Of a DNA stretch of 34,674 nt, positions 18,744-29,065 are shown one piece after another (position 1 is the first letter of the stretch; each line of letters starts with the position of its first letter). This DNA comes from Allomyces macrogynus ATCC 38327 (Eukaryota; Blastocladiomycota; Blastocladiomycetes; Blastocladiales; Blastocladiaceae). The stretch spans positions 660,746 through 695,419 of the forward strand of contig GG745345.1 of NCBI GenBank assembly GCA_000151295.1, given 5' to 3'. The notes beneath the pieces are model-generated. The model was not told the DNA's origin and did no database searches. It saw nothing but the letters and a program-made list of their open reading frames with translations. The position numbers and the translations under genes are program-made.

Positions 18744-21091
18744 ATGCTTCCCAGTCTTGCCATGCCCGCTACCGCCATGTCCGCCGCCAAGCGCCGCTCC
18801 GCTGGCAGCAATGCCAATGCTAATGCTGCCCCCGCCGCTGCTTCCGCCGCCGCCGCCGCCGCCGTCACGAAGGCGCGCGTGCTCCTGGTCGCGCGCGACC
18901 GCGACGGCACGCCCATCGAGTACCAGGCAAGTCGACTTGGCGTAACATGATGGCCCCCCTTCTTCCCTGCCTCTGATCGCACCCCCCCCCCCCCCTCTTC
19001 TCTCTCTCTCTTTCCCCCCGTCGATAGCTCCTCGCCACGTCGCCCGCCGACGTCTTCGCCTGGGTCCGCACGCGCCTGCACCTTGATGCGCACGCGTTTG
19101 CTCTCCTGTGCGATGGCATGCTGCTGGCCGCCAACACCGCGGCCTCGGCCCTGCCGCGCCCGGCCACGGCCTCGACACCGCTCCGGATCGACCTGCTGCG
19201 GTACCACGAGCCCGCCGCGGACGATGACGATGCCAACCACGAGTCGGACTTTGACGTCGAGGACCAGGACGACCTCGACCCGGCCGCGACCGACATCAAC
19301 GACGACGTGCACGCGGCCGTCCTCCTCACGCTCGTAGAAATGTTCCCGGACTTGCCCGCACGCGCTCTCGCCGACATCGCGCGCGTGTGCGGCACGCAGA
19401 TCGACGACGCCGTCGATATGGCCATGGCCCTGTTCGCAGTCGATGACGACGATACCGCTTCGGCGTCGCCCTCGGCCACATCGTCCTCGTCGTCGTCCCT
19501 GGCCACCAACTCTTCCACCTCCTCCTCGCCACCCGCATCGGCACCGGCCGGCGACGCCTGGCACGCCGCGACCGCCGCACGCCACAAGACGCGGCGCAGG
19601 AAGAAGCCGCCGCTCGCGCCGCCGGCGTCGCCGGCACTCACGCGGGAAGTCGCCGCCCTGCTGGACCTTTTCCCGCACGTCCCCGCGGCGACCCTCGCGA
19701 CCCACCTCGCGCGGCACGCCAACGACGTGCAGGCCGCGGCCGAATCCCTCTTGGCCAACCCTCCACCTCCGGCCCAGCCCGCGTGCGACGGCGCCTGCAT
19801 CGACGCTGGATTCCCGTGCCTCGACCACGGATCGCTCCTGCCTGGTCCGCCCTCGTCGGCGGCGATCGCGCGTGCCGCGCCACCGCCTTTGCCGGCACCG
19901 ACTCCACGTGATCCGCGGCTCGATGCGCTCAGAGATCTTTTCCCCAATCGGAGTGTGGCGGAATTACGCGCGGCTCTACGCGCGGCGGGTGGGGATTCGG
20001 CAAGCGCGGCGGCCGCGCTCCTGGGCGACCCCGTTGCGGGGAGCGCTGATGTGCCGGGCGATGACCGGCCGAGTTGGGCGCGTGCGGTGGGCGCCGACGA
20101 TGAGGATGGTGGTAGTCGGCGCACGTCCAAGGCCGCGCGCGCGGCCCGACCGGCGACGGCTAGCGTGAACGCGTTTGAGGCGCTTGCGTCGCCCAAGGAC
20201 GCGCGGCGGGTCGCGAGCGAGCACGGGTTCACGCGCGTCACGGCCAAGAAGAATAAGGGGAAGAACCCGACTGTGCCCGGAACGCGCGCCGTGACTCGCC
20301 GCGAGAGGGAGTACCGGTCCGAGGCGGCGATCAAGGCCGAAACGACTGTCCTGGACCCACTCCCCATCCGTCGCCGCGCGGCCACGGACGGACCCTCGGC
20401 GGCTTCTGCTGGGCTGGGCCCGGCGCCGCAACGTGCCTCCGTCTCGTCGGCCGCTGCGGCCATGGAAGCCAAACTCGGCGCGCTCTACGCGGCGCGCGCC
20501 GACCGGTTCGCGGCCGCTGCCCGCGCCGTGAAATCGAAAGCCAAGTACGGCCGTGTCGGTGGGGAAGTGGCCACGGTTCTCGCGGACCACGGGCACGAAC
20601 TGACCGCGGCAATTCGCTCCGTTGAGCGGGACCAGGCGCTGGCCATCGTGCAGGCGCGGCAGGAGACGACGCGGGCCGCGCGCGACGCGCAGCGGCAGCA
20701 TGTGGCCGCGATGGCGAATGACGGCGGGAATACCTTGCGGTGGGCGAGTTATGTCCCGCAGTCGGTCGGCGACATTCATGCAGATTTGCATGGGCTCACC
20801 GTGTTCCAGGCCCGTGCGGCGGTACCGTTCTTGGTGCATGACTGGTATGAGCGAGAGACGCGCGCGCACCCGCGGCCGCAGCGGCCACTGTTTTTGGTGG
20901 TCGGGTTGGGCAAACATTCGTCCGGGCAGCATAAGCTCGGGCCGGCAGTGCTTTCGCTTGTTCGCCGGATGGGGTTCCGGTTCGTAGACGAGACGCAGCA
21001 GTTTGGACGGATTGTGGTTGTGGATGCGGCGGCGGGTGGGCCGGTGCCGCTCGAGGATTTTATGGCGGGGGGCGCTGCCGTCAAAGCGTAG
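18744..21091 (+). CDS. CUE-domain/Smr endonuclease, Cue2/N4BP2-like
   Basis: Exons 18744-18926 and 19028-21091 give 748 residues ending in TAG. The single intron (101 nt) has a GC donor (CAG followed by GCAAGT) and a long C14/CT tract before its acceptor TCGATAG. Three CUE-like segments occur at about 153-195 (TLVEMFPDLPARAL), 265-302 (ALLDLFPHVPAATL) and 357-395 (ALRDLFPNRSVAEL). A helical, Ala/Arg-rich DUF1771-like region lies at ~540-610. The Smr domain (~642-725) has DLHGLTVFQA and the LVVGLGKHSSGQHKLGPAV loop. Yeast Cue2 and animal N4BP2 of this architecture cut mRNA at collided ribosomes, where CUE domains bind ubiquitinated ribosomal proteins. The same activity here is inferred. The gene lies between the arms of the long inverted repeat. 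In-frame Met codons 7 and 12 could also be starts. Confidence 0.83.
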
Positions 21092-21563
21092 ATTTGGCAA
21101 GGATGAGGAGAGACGAAGTGGACATGAGAGGGGGAGGAGATCGAGACAGGGAGAGCAGGGCCGTCCCAGGCGCAGATCATGTTTGGGAGCGTTTAGCATC
21201 GTGTTGTTTTCATGTATCGTTTGTTGTGTGAAAGAGCGATCCATCTTCATCACAACACCCACCGACGCCAGTTCTCGCGTGTGCGGCGTGCCCTCTCCTG
21301 TCGCGCGCCATTCGCGGCCCTCGCGACGTGATCGATGAGAAACGGCTGCTGCATTCCCGTGTCTGGTGCTGCTCCTGGTGATCACATCCTTTCTGTGGGC
21401 ACGACGAACGACGATTCAAACGAGCTCTGTGTTCCGTAAGTTGCTTGAAGCAACGACCTCGCCTTGTCGCTCAACCGTTCATGGCCTACTTGCACCAACA
21501 AGAGCATCCAGTGTGCACTCTGCAGGGCACTTGCTGCCCGACGACACTTGCGCATCAGCAGCC
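21092..21563. other. Intergenic region, no supported gene
   Basis: These 472 bp lie after the Cue2-like gene. An open frame extends upstream of the next ORF but shows no recognisable protein. Nothing else is called. Confidence 0.4.
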
Positions 21564-22034
21564 ATGGTCGACACTCGACAAGAAAATCCGCACCTTGCCA
21601 ACCGTCAAGTACGCAAGCAGTATCACCTGCAGCAAGACCTCGTGTCGACACTGACTACCGAATTGCTTGCCACTATTGCCGATCACATTTACGCTCGTAC
21701 TACTGCGGACCGTTCGTATTGCGGCTTGGCCGTGAGCAATCCCGTGGCCCTTGCAGCAGCCTGCCCAAACATTCGCGCTGTCGCACTTCGTGCCGTTTGC
21801 CAGCATTTTGTACTTGTGCGCTACGTTGCTCCCGACGGCCAGCCTGCCCCGCGGCCATACTCTCCCAACGTCTCATACCTGCTGCGCTTCGAGCTTGACT
21901 GTTACTGCTGCCCCTGCCGTGCTCGCAGTGGGCCGAGGGCGTGTACTTCCCCTGACTGCAGCTCGAATGATGTGCTGTGTTTGGGATGTCACAGAAGGCT
22001 GCTGATGTCGACAAGCGCAACTAGCAATATTTAG
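21564..22034 (+). CDS. F-box-like N-terminal fragment, truncated
   Basis: An ATG at 21564 opens 156 codons ending in TAG. Residues ~27-75 (LVSTLTTELLATIADHIYAR, then Ala-Ala-Cys-Pro-Asn-Ile-Arg-Ala-Val-Ala) resemble the F-box-like start of the LRR-protein family represented at 2235-4259. The C-terminal part is Cys-rich, with several Cys-x-x-Cys-like spacings (CYCCPCRARSGPRACTSPDC), which could bind zinc or be chance. No LRR part follows before the inverted repeat begins at 22540. It may be the 5' part of a gene truncated by rearrangement, or a small functional gene. I cannot decide from sequence. Confidence 0.42.
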   Translation: MVDTRQENPHLANRQVRKQYHLQQDLVSTLTTELLATIADHIYARTTADRSYCGLAVSNPVALAAACPNIRAVALRAVCQHFVLVRYVAPDGQPAPRPYSPNVSYLLRFELDCYCCPCRARSGPRACTSPDCSSNDVLCLGCHRRLLMSTSATSNI

Positions 22035-22539
22035 TATTGCAAGAAACCAAGACAACAACGACCGCATAATTGACAGTCCATAACAACGGTAAAGCATGAT
22101 GCGCGTTCCATTCTATTCATTCCTGCTTGCCGGACCTGTCCTGCTCCAATTGTTACCACGTAAACGGCCGTCCCAACTGTTTTGTGCGAGTAATTGGGAT
22201 GGTGATTATATCATTCTCCATCTACGTCAAACGGGAGTTCAACTAGATACAATGCTAGGCGTGCAATGTCAGCACCGAGTGTCTGGATAGTGAGCACTGT
22301 TCCACTGATAGTTCTTTGTTGGTGAACATGTTGCTGCGACGCTCACAATCCACATTGATTTACTTGTCCATGGACGAGCCTGCTTGTGGCCAAGTATCCA
22401 GCACAGCCAAAAGTCGCTGAACAGAGTCGAACAGTTCCTGGAAAACAGATCTGGTCATGGACGGATGAATGACTTGTGCCAAGCCGAGCTGATGCAGTCG
22501 AGAAGGAGGAGGGCAGCTTCTCACGCCGTGTGTGCGCAA
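22035..22539. other. Region before the right repeat arm, no supported gene
   Basis: This lower-GC stretch follows the F-box-like fragment. A minus-strand frame crossing the arm boundary (22360-22617) shares its first part with the left arm and then diverges, so it is a junction artefact rather than a gene. Nothing else is recognisable. Confidence 0.4.
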
Positions 22540-23812
22540 ACAGCAGCGAGCCGACCGTGGTGTCATTGCTCGCATCAGTTCAATTCTCATCAACAGACTG
22601 CCATGAAGGGTCATCATTCAAGCAGAACAGCGTGCCAGAGCGGCGGCCAAATAACCGGATCAGAACGCCAAAACCACAATCCTTCCTTTTGGTAACGAGC
22701 ATGCAAATAAATGTTACCGGTCTCTGAGCAAGCACTGCTCTCGCCCAAAGTGATGAAAAAAAAAATATCAGAAAGTGGCAAAATAGAAGTCCCGGTCGAG
22801 TGATGTGCAGCTGGGAACTGGCTGAGGCCAGCACTAATTCAAGCACCCAAAGTTTGATAGATAACCCAACTGGGTTCGGACCAGGATTCGAAACGGCGCC
22901 TGTTCCGAGCTATGCTCTTCACAAACAATCGCTCCATTTAATTCTTGAAGGAATGCACGAGTGACGTGATCTGACCGAACGGCGAACGGGCTGCTTGGCA
23001 TTGGCGTGACGTGGACTCGGCTGCCCTTTCGCTGCTGCTGCTGCTGCTGTCGCGCACCGTTTCGTCTCATCCGCACGCCACGCCTCTCCCGGTGCGGCGC
23101 CTTCCTCTCGTTGAGGGAAAAGCACTGGTATGTATGTATGTATGTATGCAGCACGACGCGGGCCGCGCCCGTGGCAAACTCCGTGGTTGAGGGCACAGCC
23201 AGAGATGCACCCACGGAAAACACGCAAAAGGAGAACGAGCAAAATCTCAACTGGCACGCAAGGAGATGAGCAAGACAACAGGCAAAAATGGGAGGGAAAG
23301 GGGGACCGGAAGTAGATGCGCGGCGGGTGCCCAGCCACACAAAGGAGGGGAAAGAACCAAGCAAGGTGGGCACAGCAAGAATCAACAAGGCAACTCGAGC
23401 AGAATGGTAACTTGAGTGGGTGGAGAGAAGAGCACGAACACGAGCCGCGACGCAACCGCAGTCGCGATTTTATGACCCTCCGCCGCCACCCCGAATCACG
23501 AGCGACGTGACTTCCGGACGCGTCGCGAGCCCGACAATGGGCCGCGACGCGTGCTGCACGCCCGCGCCATTCCCCGCCCCACCACCGACCGCGACGGTAC
23601 TATGCGAAACGACCGGTGCCGACACAGCCACCCCGGCCTCCCCAACCGTCTCCCACGTCTGCGGCGTTCCTGGCGGCAAATACGCCGTCTCTCCCGCGCC
23701 AGCGACCGCCGACGTTGTCCCGACGCCACTCGTTTCCGGCACTCCACCCGCACGACGACCCGTGGACGCGGACCGGAACACGGCCGCCGTCAGCGGCGCA
23801 TCAATACTCGGC
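22540..23812 (-). repeat. Right arm of 1,273-bp inverted repeat
   Basis: This is the reverse complement of 16240-17512 with no evident change. It carries a promoterless copy of the last ~113 codons of the surface protein at 23470-23812 on the minus strand. Just outside, at 23813, the sequence turns to unrelated DNA (an LRR-type fragment), so the copied gene end is fused to a short foreign leader. Confidence 0.93.
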
Positions 23813-23841
23813 CCGGCAATGCAGTCAGCTTCAGCAAGCAC
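23470..23841 (-). pseudogene. Duplicated C-terminal end of the surface-protein gene
   Basis: On the minus strand a 123-codon frame starts with ten residues from outside the repeat. It then continues PSIDAPLTAAVFRSASTGRR through to VTSLVIRGGGGGS and the original stop, exactly as in the gene at 14633-16582. It lacks the ectodomain, membrane span and promoter. It is a truncated duplicate, unlikely to make a functional protein, although antisense or read-through transcription is possible. Confidence 0.8.
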
Positions 23842-23866
23842 GCCTAGCGTCTAGGCAGTGATATGA

Positions 23867-24190
23867 TTAGCGCGCGTCCATTCCATCTTTGTCGAAGTTG
23901 ACTTTGTAAACGGACAGCGTGATGAGGTTTGACAGACATTCCCGGATCATGGCGCCAAGCGCATGTCCATCCAACACGAAGCATGTCATAGTAGGCACAA
24001 GAATGCGGCGCAGGATTGCGATCATCTTCATGCCTCTGTGGACATGCGCGCCGCTCAGATGCAAGTTCGTGAGGGACCGGCGCCACGTCTCGACCAGCGC
24101 CTGCATGACACGCTGCTTCATTTGAAAATTGATCAGCTTGAGCGACTGGACTGTCGGAGGCACTTGCTCGGATCGAGTGCGTCCTCCTTA
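23867..24190 (-). pseudogene. LRR-protein fragment
   Basis: About 105 codons are open, starting without ATG after a TAA. The frame reads PPTVQSLKLINFQMKQ, SLTNLHLSGAHVHRGMKM and CLSNLITLSVYKVNF, a leucine-rich repeat pattern like the F-box/LRR-like genes elsewhere in the window. It ends at a stop 55 bp from the right arm of the inverted repeat. It has no start or F-box and is taken as a gene fragment left at a rearrangement junction. Confidence 0.45.
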
Positions 24191-25206
24191 CTCGCAAGCG
24201 GCGACTGTTCCAACTCCTAAGTCACCAGTCGCGCGGAGCGTTCTTCCTGCGAAACGATAGTGGCCGAGTTCAGTGTCGCGCAGGGGAAGGGAGAAAGGAT
24301 TACAGCACACTGCTTCGGTATTAGTGTGATCGAGCTGGGTGGAAACTGGTGAGGCTCTGTTGTGGCGTGGGACACGGCCGAACCACAGCCGGTTTTGCGG
24401 CCAAGAAAGTTGCTGCCGCTGCGGCGCCGACGGCCAAAATCGTGCAGCGTGACGGTGATCTGGGGTGGTCGAAACCGCGAGCAAGGTCAAGCACGCGTCG
24501 GCGATGCTGCGTCGCATGCGGTCTCCTAGGCTGACGCCGCGTCGGCCGACAAGTCCTTCCTGTGCAAGGCCTAAGCGAAGTCGCGCGCTCGTCCAGCGGT
24601 GGTTTTCCGTGCCGCAATGTGGATAGTTTCGCACGCATGACGATGGCCAAGTCATTCCCGCTCCGTGTTGAGCGGCACGTCGACCATCGTCCATTCTCCC
24701 CCTCACCTTCCTCATTTACCTCTTCGATTCCTCGCTATTTACTCTCCACCAGTCCGCAACGGCCTGCTTTTTGTTCTCCACCTTTTTTTCGTCGCAGATG
24801 CCGCCGGCTTGGCGAGTTTCTGTTTCGTAGATTGCAGACCCGATTCGCCTGTCGGTGTCATGCTGTGTCTGGGAAATATATGAAGACGATTTTTCTTTTC
24901 GCCGATACATGATTCCGTTACGATATCAAGGAGTGTTCGAGCAGATGGGGAGATCAAATGGGAGATGTGTGTTGATTCTGGAGGGCCATGTGCACACAAC
25001 TGCATTTTTTTTTCCACACACGTCGAGGTGTGAAGTCTGCCCAATCCTCGACTTGCCAACAGGCAACACCACAAAAAGAACAGACCTGCGCAACGCTACC
25101 TCCCATCTCCAAGAACAAGAGTAGAACGGTTTGTCTTGATCAAGCAATACCCTCGGCACCCGACCCGCAAGTGCAGCACCTCACACGCGCCGCACGCCCC
25201 TCGCAC
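24191..25206. other. Region between LRR fragment and RAD54, no assigned gene
   Basis: About 1 kb. A minus-strand frame of 175 codons (24188-24715) and an overlapping plus-strand frame (24349-24534, with Ala-rich AAKKVAAAAAPTAKI) are present, but neither shows a known domain. The part from 24716 to 25130 is lower in GC, with T/A runs (TTTTTTTT near 25006-25013), and probably includes the 3' UTR of RAD54. Confidence 0.35.
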
Positions 25207-28200
25207 TCACCCGGTGACCTCGTTCTGGAACACGAACGTGACCAGGTCCTTGCCAGCCTCGCGCAGCATGCCGTCGGGCACCTTGTTGAGCTCCTTCTTG
25301 GAAAAGTGGTTCCACAAGCTCTTATCGGTCGCCTCGTTGCGCGCCGACGAGGACCGCGCTGGCGGCTTGCTTTGGATGTCGTTGATGCACCGTTTGCCTA
25401 ACGAGCGGGACGATACGGTGAGCAAAGGAATGCGCACAAGCGAGCGAGTGCGGGGTGGATTCGTACACTTGTAGGACGCGTGCGTGTCGGAGAGCGTCGC
25501 GTCGTTGTACTGGAACAGCTCCTTGAGGTTGTCGAGCGAAAAGTGCCGCTCCACGTCGGTCTCGGCGTCGACGACGCAGTTGGAGAGCTAGAAGGGGGGG
25601 GGGGGGAGGGGGGTGGGCGACGATGCAACCAGGGTCAGCAAGCGTCGCATTGTCCACCACCACCAGAGAGGGGGGCACAAGAAAACAGCGCACCATTTGT
25701 TTGTGGCACTGGCGCTGGAAAATCTTCTCCTCGATCGTGCCCGTCGCAATGAAACGGTAGATAAAGCATGTCTTTTGCTGCCCGTCGCGCCACACGCGCG
25801 CGAGCGCCTGCATGTCAGACGCCGGATTCCAGTCCGGGTCTATGGGGGTTGGCAAAGGGAGACAGGCGTCAGCAGCGAACAGCACAGATGCACTTCCAAC
25901 CCCAGCTGGTGCCAAAACGTACCAAAGAGAATGAGCCGGTTCGCGCCAATCAAGTTGAGCCCGCACCCGCCGGCCTTGGAACTGAGCAAGAACACAAACT
26001 CGGATCCGTTCGGGTCATTGAACTGGTCCACGAGCTTTTGCCGCTTCTTGACGGTCATGGTCCCGTCGAGCCGCAAACTTCCCCACGCGCGCGACTGGCA
26101 CAGCTGTTCCATGACGTCGAGCGTCTGCGTGTAATTCGAAATGAGCACAATCTTGTCCTTGGTCGTGGTCTTGATCTTGTGCAGCATGCGCTCGAGCACA
26201 ACCAATTTCCCGCCCTGCGCGACATTCAGCAGCCGCTTCTCATCAACGAGTTTCGGGTGGTTCACGAGCTTCTTGAGGTACCCAATCGCCTGCAGCGGCT
26301 GCGAGTCCTTGCCGCGCAACAGCCGCTTGACGTCGTCCGACGCCAAGTAGGCGCGGTACATGGCCTCCTGCTCTGGGGCAAGCTTGATGAAGACAACGTG
26401 CTCCTGCTTGGTCGGCAAGTACATGCGCAGCAGGTCCTGCGTGCGGCGAATCATGACGCTGTTCGCCTGCTTGACCAGTGCACGCATGCGCTCCTCACAC
26501 AGGTCGCGCTCCTGCTCGGTCGCGTTGGCGTCGCGCCCGCGCTCGATCGGGATCTGGTAATACTTGCGGAACTGCGCGCCGTCACCAAGCAACGTCGGGC
26601 ACGCGAAATTGAGCAGCGAGAAATACTCGGTCAAGTCGTTTTGAATCGGCGTGCCCGACAAGATCACGCGCCGCGGGACATTGAGGGCGTTCAGCGCGTG
26701 GTAGGTCTGCGAGTCCGGGTTCTTGAGCCGGTGGCCCTCGTCACACAGCATGAGCCCAATCTCCGACTTGCCGAGGTTCTCGGAGTATATGCGCAGCGAC
26801 TCGTAGCTGATGATCAGGATCGGGTAGATGACGCCGCGTCCATGCGCCGAGACAAACTGCTTGATGTTGTTGATCGACTGCTCTTTCGACCCTTTGTTGT
26901 CGGCACAAAGCGGGTGAATCGCGTTCTCGCCAAGCCACTTGACGAGCTCGTTGGCCCAGTTGCGCACGAGCGACGACGGGCAGACAATAATCGCCTTTTC
27001 GATCTACGGTTTCCCGGGCTTGGGCGACTGCCGCAACAGCGTCCACAGCAGCGTGATGCACTGCAACGTCTTGCCGAGCCCCATTTCGTCGGCCATGATG
27101 CACCCTTGCACGCCCTCGACGCGCTCGCCAATCACGCACTGGTACATGAATTCGACGCCCGTGATTTGGTGCGGGCGCAGAATCCTGCCGAGCGTCGGGT
27201 CAATCACGACGGCCACTTCCTTGTCCTCTTCCTTGATCGAGAGCAATTCCGTCGCCGACGCTTCGGGCGGCCGCCAGAGCACGATCGCGTCGGGCGCGTC
27301 CGGGTCGTGCAGAGGGCGCGCGGGCGGTTTCTTGAAGGTCGGCGCCTTGAAAGGCTTGACAAGCGATGTCGGCACCTGGTGGGCGAGGGGTGGACTCGGT
27401 GAGTGGCAGTGAGTCGGTGGAGAGGTATGAGACACTGCAATACGTACTGCGCCTGGACTCGACGACAAACTGCCGCTCTCGCCCGACGACGAGCGCGCGA
27501 CCGGCCGCTATTCCTGGATCACCACCAGCGTCAGTCCTCATCCAACCTCACACGAAGCCACAATGCACCATCACGCACCATACTCAACCCCAACGGCCGC
27601 GGCGGCGTCCCCGCCGGCACCGCGCCTCTGCGCGTCCGCTTCCCCGCCTGCACCATCCCCGCGGGCCGCGGCAACGGCGTCGACGGCAAGGGCGTCGCCA
27701 CCAGCATCGAACCCGTCCGCGTCAGGCCAAGCGATCGCGGCGTCGAGGACGTCATGGACCCGTTGGGCACGAGCCCGAGCAGTTTGAGCGGCGTGCGTGA
27801 CGGTGTCGGCAGCGTCGACACTGGGGCGGGGCGGGGCGCGGCGCGGTCATGGCGGCAGGTGGACGCGCGATGGGGGTCGCGGACGTGGCGGGACTCGGCG
27901 CGGGCGGATCGCCGTCATCGGGGTCGCTGGCAGTCTCGTCATTGTCGGCGTCGGAGCCCGGATCCGTCTTGCGACGCTTGGCCGCGGGCGTGGTCACGGC
28001 GGTGGTTGGGACGCGTGTCGGCGCCACGGCCGTGGGTTTCATGGGCGTGCGTGTCGCCGTGGTAGGCGTGCGCGTCGGCGCGGCGGCAGCGGCAGCAGCG
28101 GGTTTCACGGGCGTCCGTGCCGGCAAGACCGGCAATTTCGTGATACTAGGCGCCTTGACGATCGGCTTGCCCGGCGCCCGCGGCATCGCGCGCTTGGGCG

Positions 28201-28701
28201 CTGGCTCAAAATCGTCATCGTCATCTTCTTCCTCCCCTGGCTCACCGCCGGAAAAATCGTCCGAGTCACTGCCTGTACTGCGAGCACGCCCTTTCGTCGC
28301 CGGTTTTGGCCTAGCCGATCCCACCGCTGCACTGGCGGTCCGGCGCACCGAACTTGGGCATGCTGGCGGCGGTGACGGCGGTGACGGGTCGCTGACGATC
28401 TCCGAGTCACTTGGTGGGCGCTGCGGGACGGCCTCGCCGTCGTCGCTCGCGTCGAGCATGTCGACTTCCTCGTCGGTCAGCGCGTCGTCGTCGTCGCTGT
28501 CGTCATGGTTCAGATCAGAGAGGGGGGGGGGGGGGGCGAGGGCGGCAGGGTCGCGATCATGGAGGTGCGCTTGCGAGCCGGAGAAGCGCGGGGTGGAGGG
28601 GACTCGAAGTCGTCGTCGTCGTCGTCGTCGTCGGACAGCTGGAGTTGGGGTGGCGGGGCGTAGGACTTGGTGCCGCTCGCGGCGCGGCGTGGGCGAGACA
28701 T
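25207..28701 (-). CDS. RAD54: DNA repair/recombination Snf2-type ATPase Rad54, 7 exons, with two apparent lesions
   Basis: Predicted exons: 28701 to ~27895 (or 27865), 27820-27579, 27507-27448, 27375-25923, 25839-25694, 25587-25467 and 25397-25207, about 1,010 residues. An acidic, Pro/Ala-rich N-terminal tail precedes the Rad54 motif SLVKPFKAP and [14 protein letters not shown]. The helicase motifs follow: [19 protein letters not shown] (I), [12 protein letters not shown] (II), [19 protein letters not shown] (III), [20 protein letters not shown] (V) and [19 protein letters not shown] (VI). The Rad54 C-terminal block has [13 protein letters not shown] and CKRCIND. Rad54 translocates on DNA and helps Rad51 in strand exchange. 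Two faults are seen: a TAG at 27004-27006 between motifs I and Ia, in a position that is normally coding, and a frame slip at the G15 tract (28522-28536). Both could be consensus errors. The gene is divergent from IFT22. Confidence 0.92.
28522..28536. repeat. G15 homopolymer inside RAD54 exon 1
   Basis: On the coding strand this is C15, encoding a proline run. The frame upstream and the frame downstream ([20 protein letters not shown]) are offset by one base; a C16 or C13 tract would join them. Confidence 0.85.
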
Positions 28702-29065
28702 GGAAGGCAGGTGCGGTGGGGTGGATGGAGTGCAGCGGGTCGTGCGCGGCAGGTCTGGCGCCGTGATGGCCGCGGCGATGGCGACGGTGTTGCTGCTGGT
28801 CTTGAGGATGGCGGGCAGCGTCGTCGACAGATCAGCCAAGGTGTGACCTGCGAAGCGAAGGAGCGGTAGCAGCCAGCCAATCCGTGGTTCCACCGCCGCA
28901 CGTGTTGCTGACATTCGTGGCACCGTGCTCCCACCGCATCCAAGCATCCAAGGGCCCCCCGTTCGATCCGCGGCACAACCAGACCACCGTTCCGCGACTG
29001 TGGTGCTCATCCACGCAGCTCGACACCCGCGCGCGGCAGCAGCACTCTCACGTATCACCAGCAAC
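28702..29065. promoter_or_regulatory. Divergent region between RAD54 and IFT22
   Basis: These 364 bp lie between head-to-head start codons. A CCAAT box motif occurs at 28877-28881 on the plus strand, about 185 bp before the IFT22 start. Other elements are not evident. Confidence 0.45.

Noticed and set aside
18865..20472. Long minus-strand open frame (535 codons) over the Cue2-like gene
   Set aside because: The plus strand has clear CUE and Smr motifs; the antisense frame is Ala/Arg/Ser-rich with no motif.
6139..27006. Recoding of TAG as a sense codon, suggested by in-frame TAGs in the transposase and in RAD54
   Set aside because: PUS10 and the Cue2-like gene end in TAG at the expected C-terminus, so TAG works as a stop; the transposase is degraded anyway.
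25768..27402. Long plus-strand open frame (544 codons) over RAD54
   Set aside because: It is antisense to the strongly conserved ATPase motifs. Its length follows from codon bias in GC-rich DNA.
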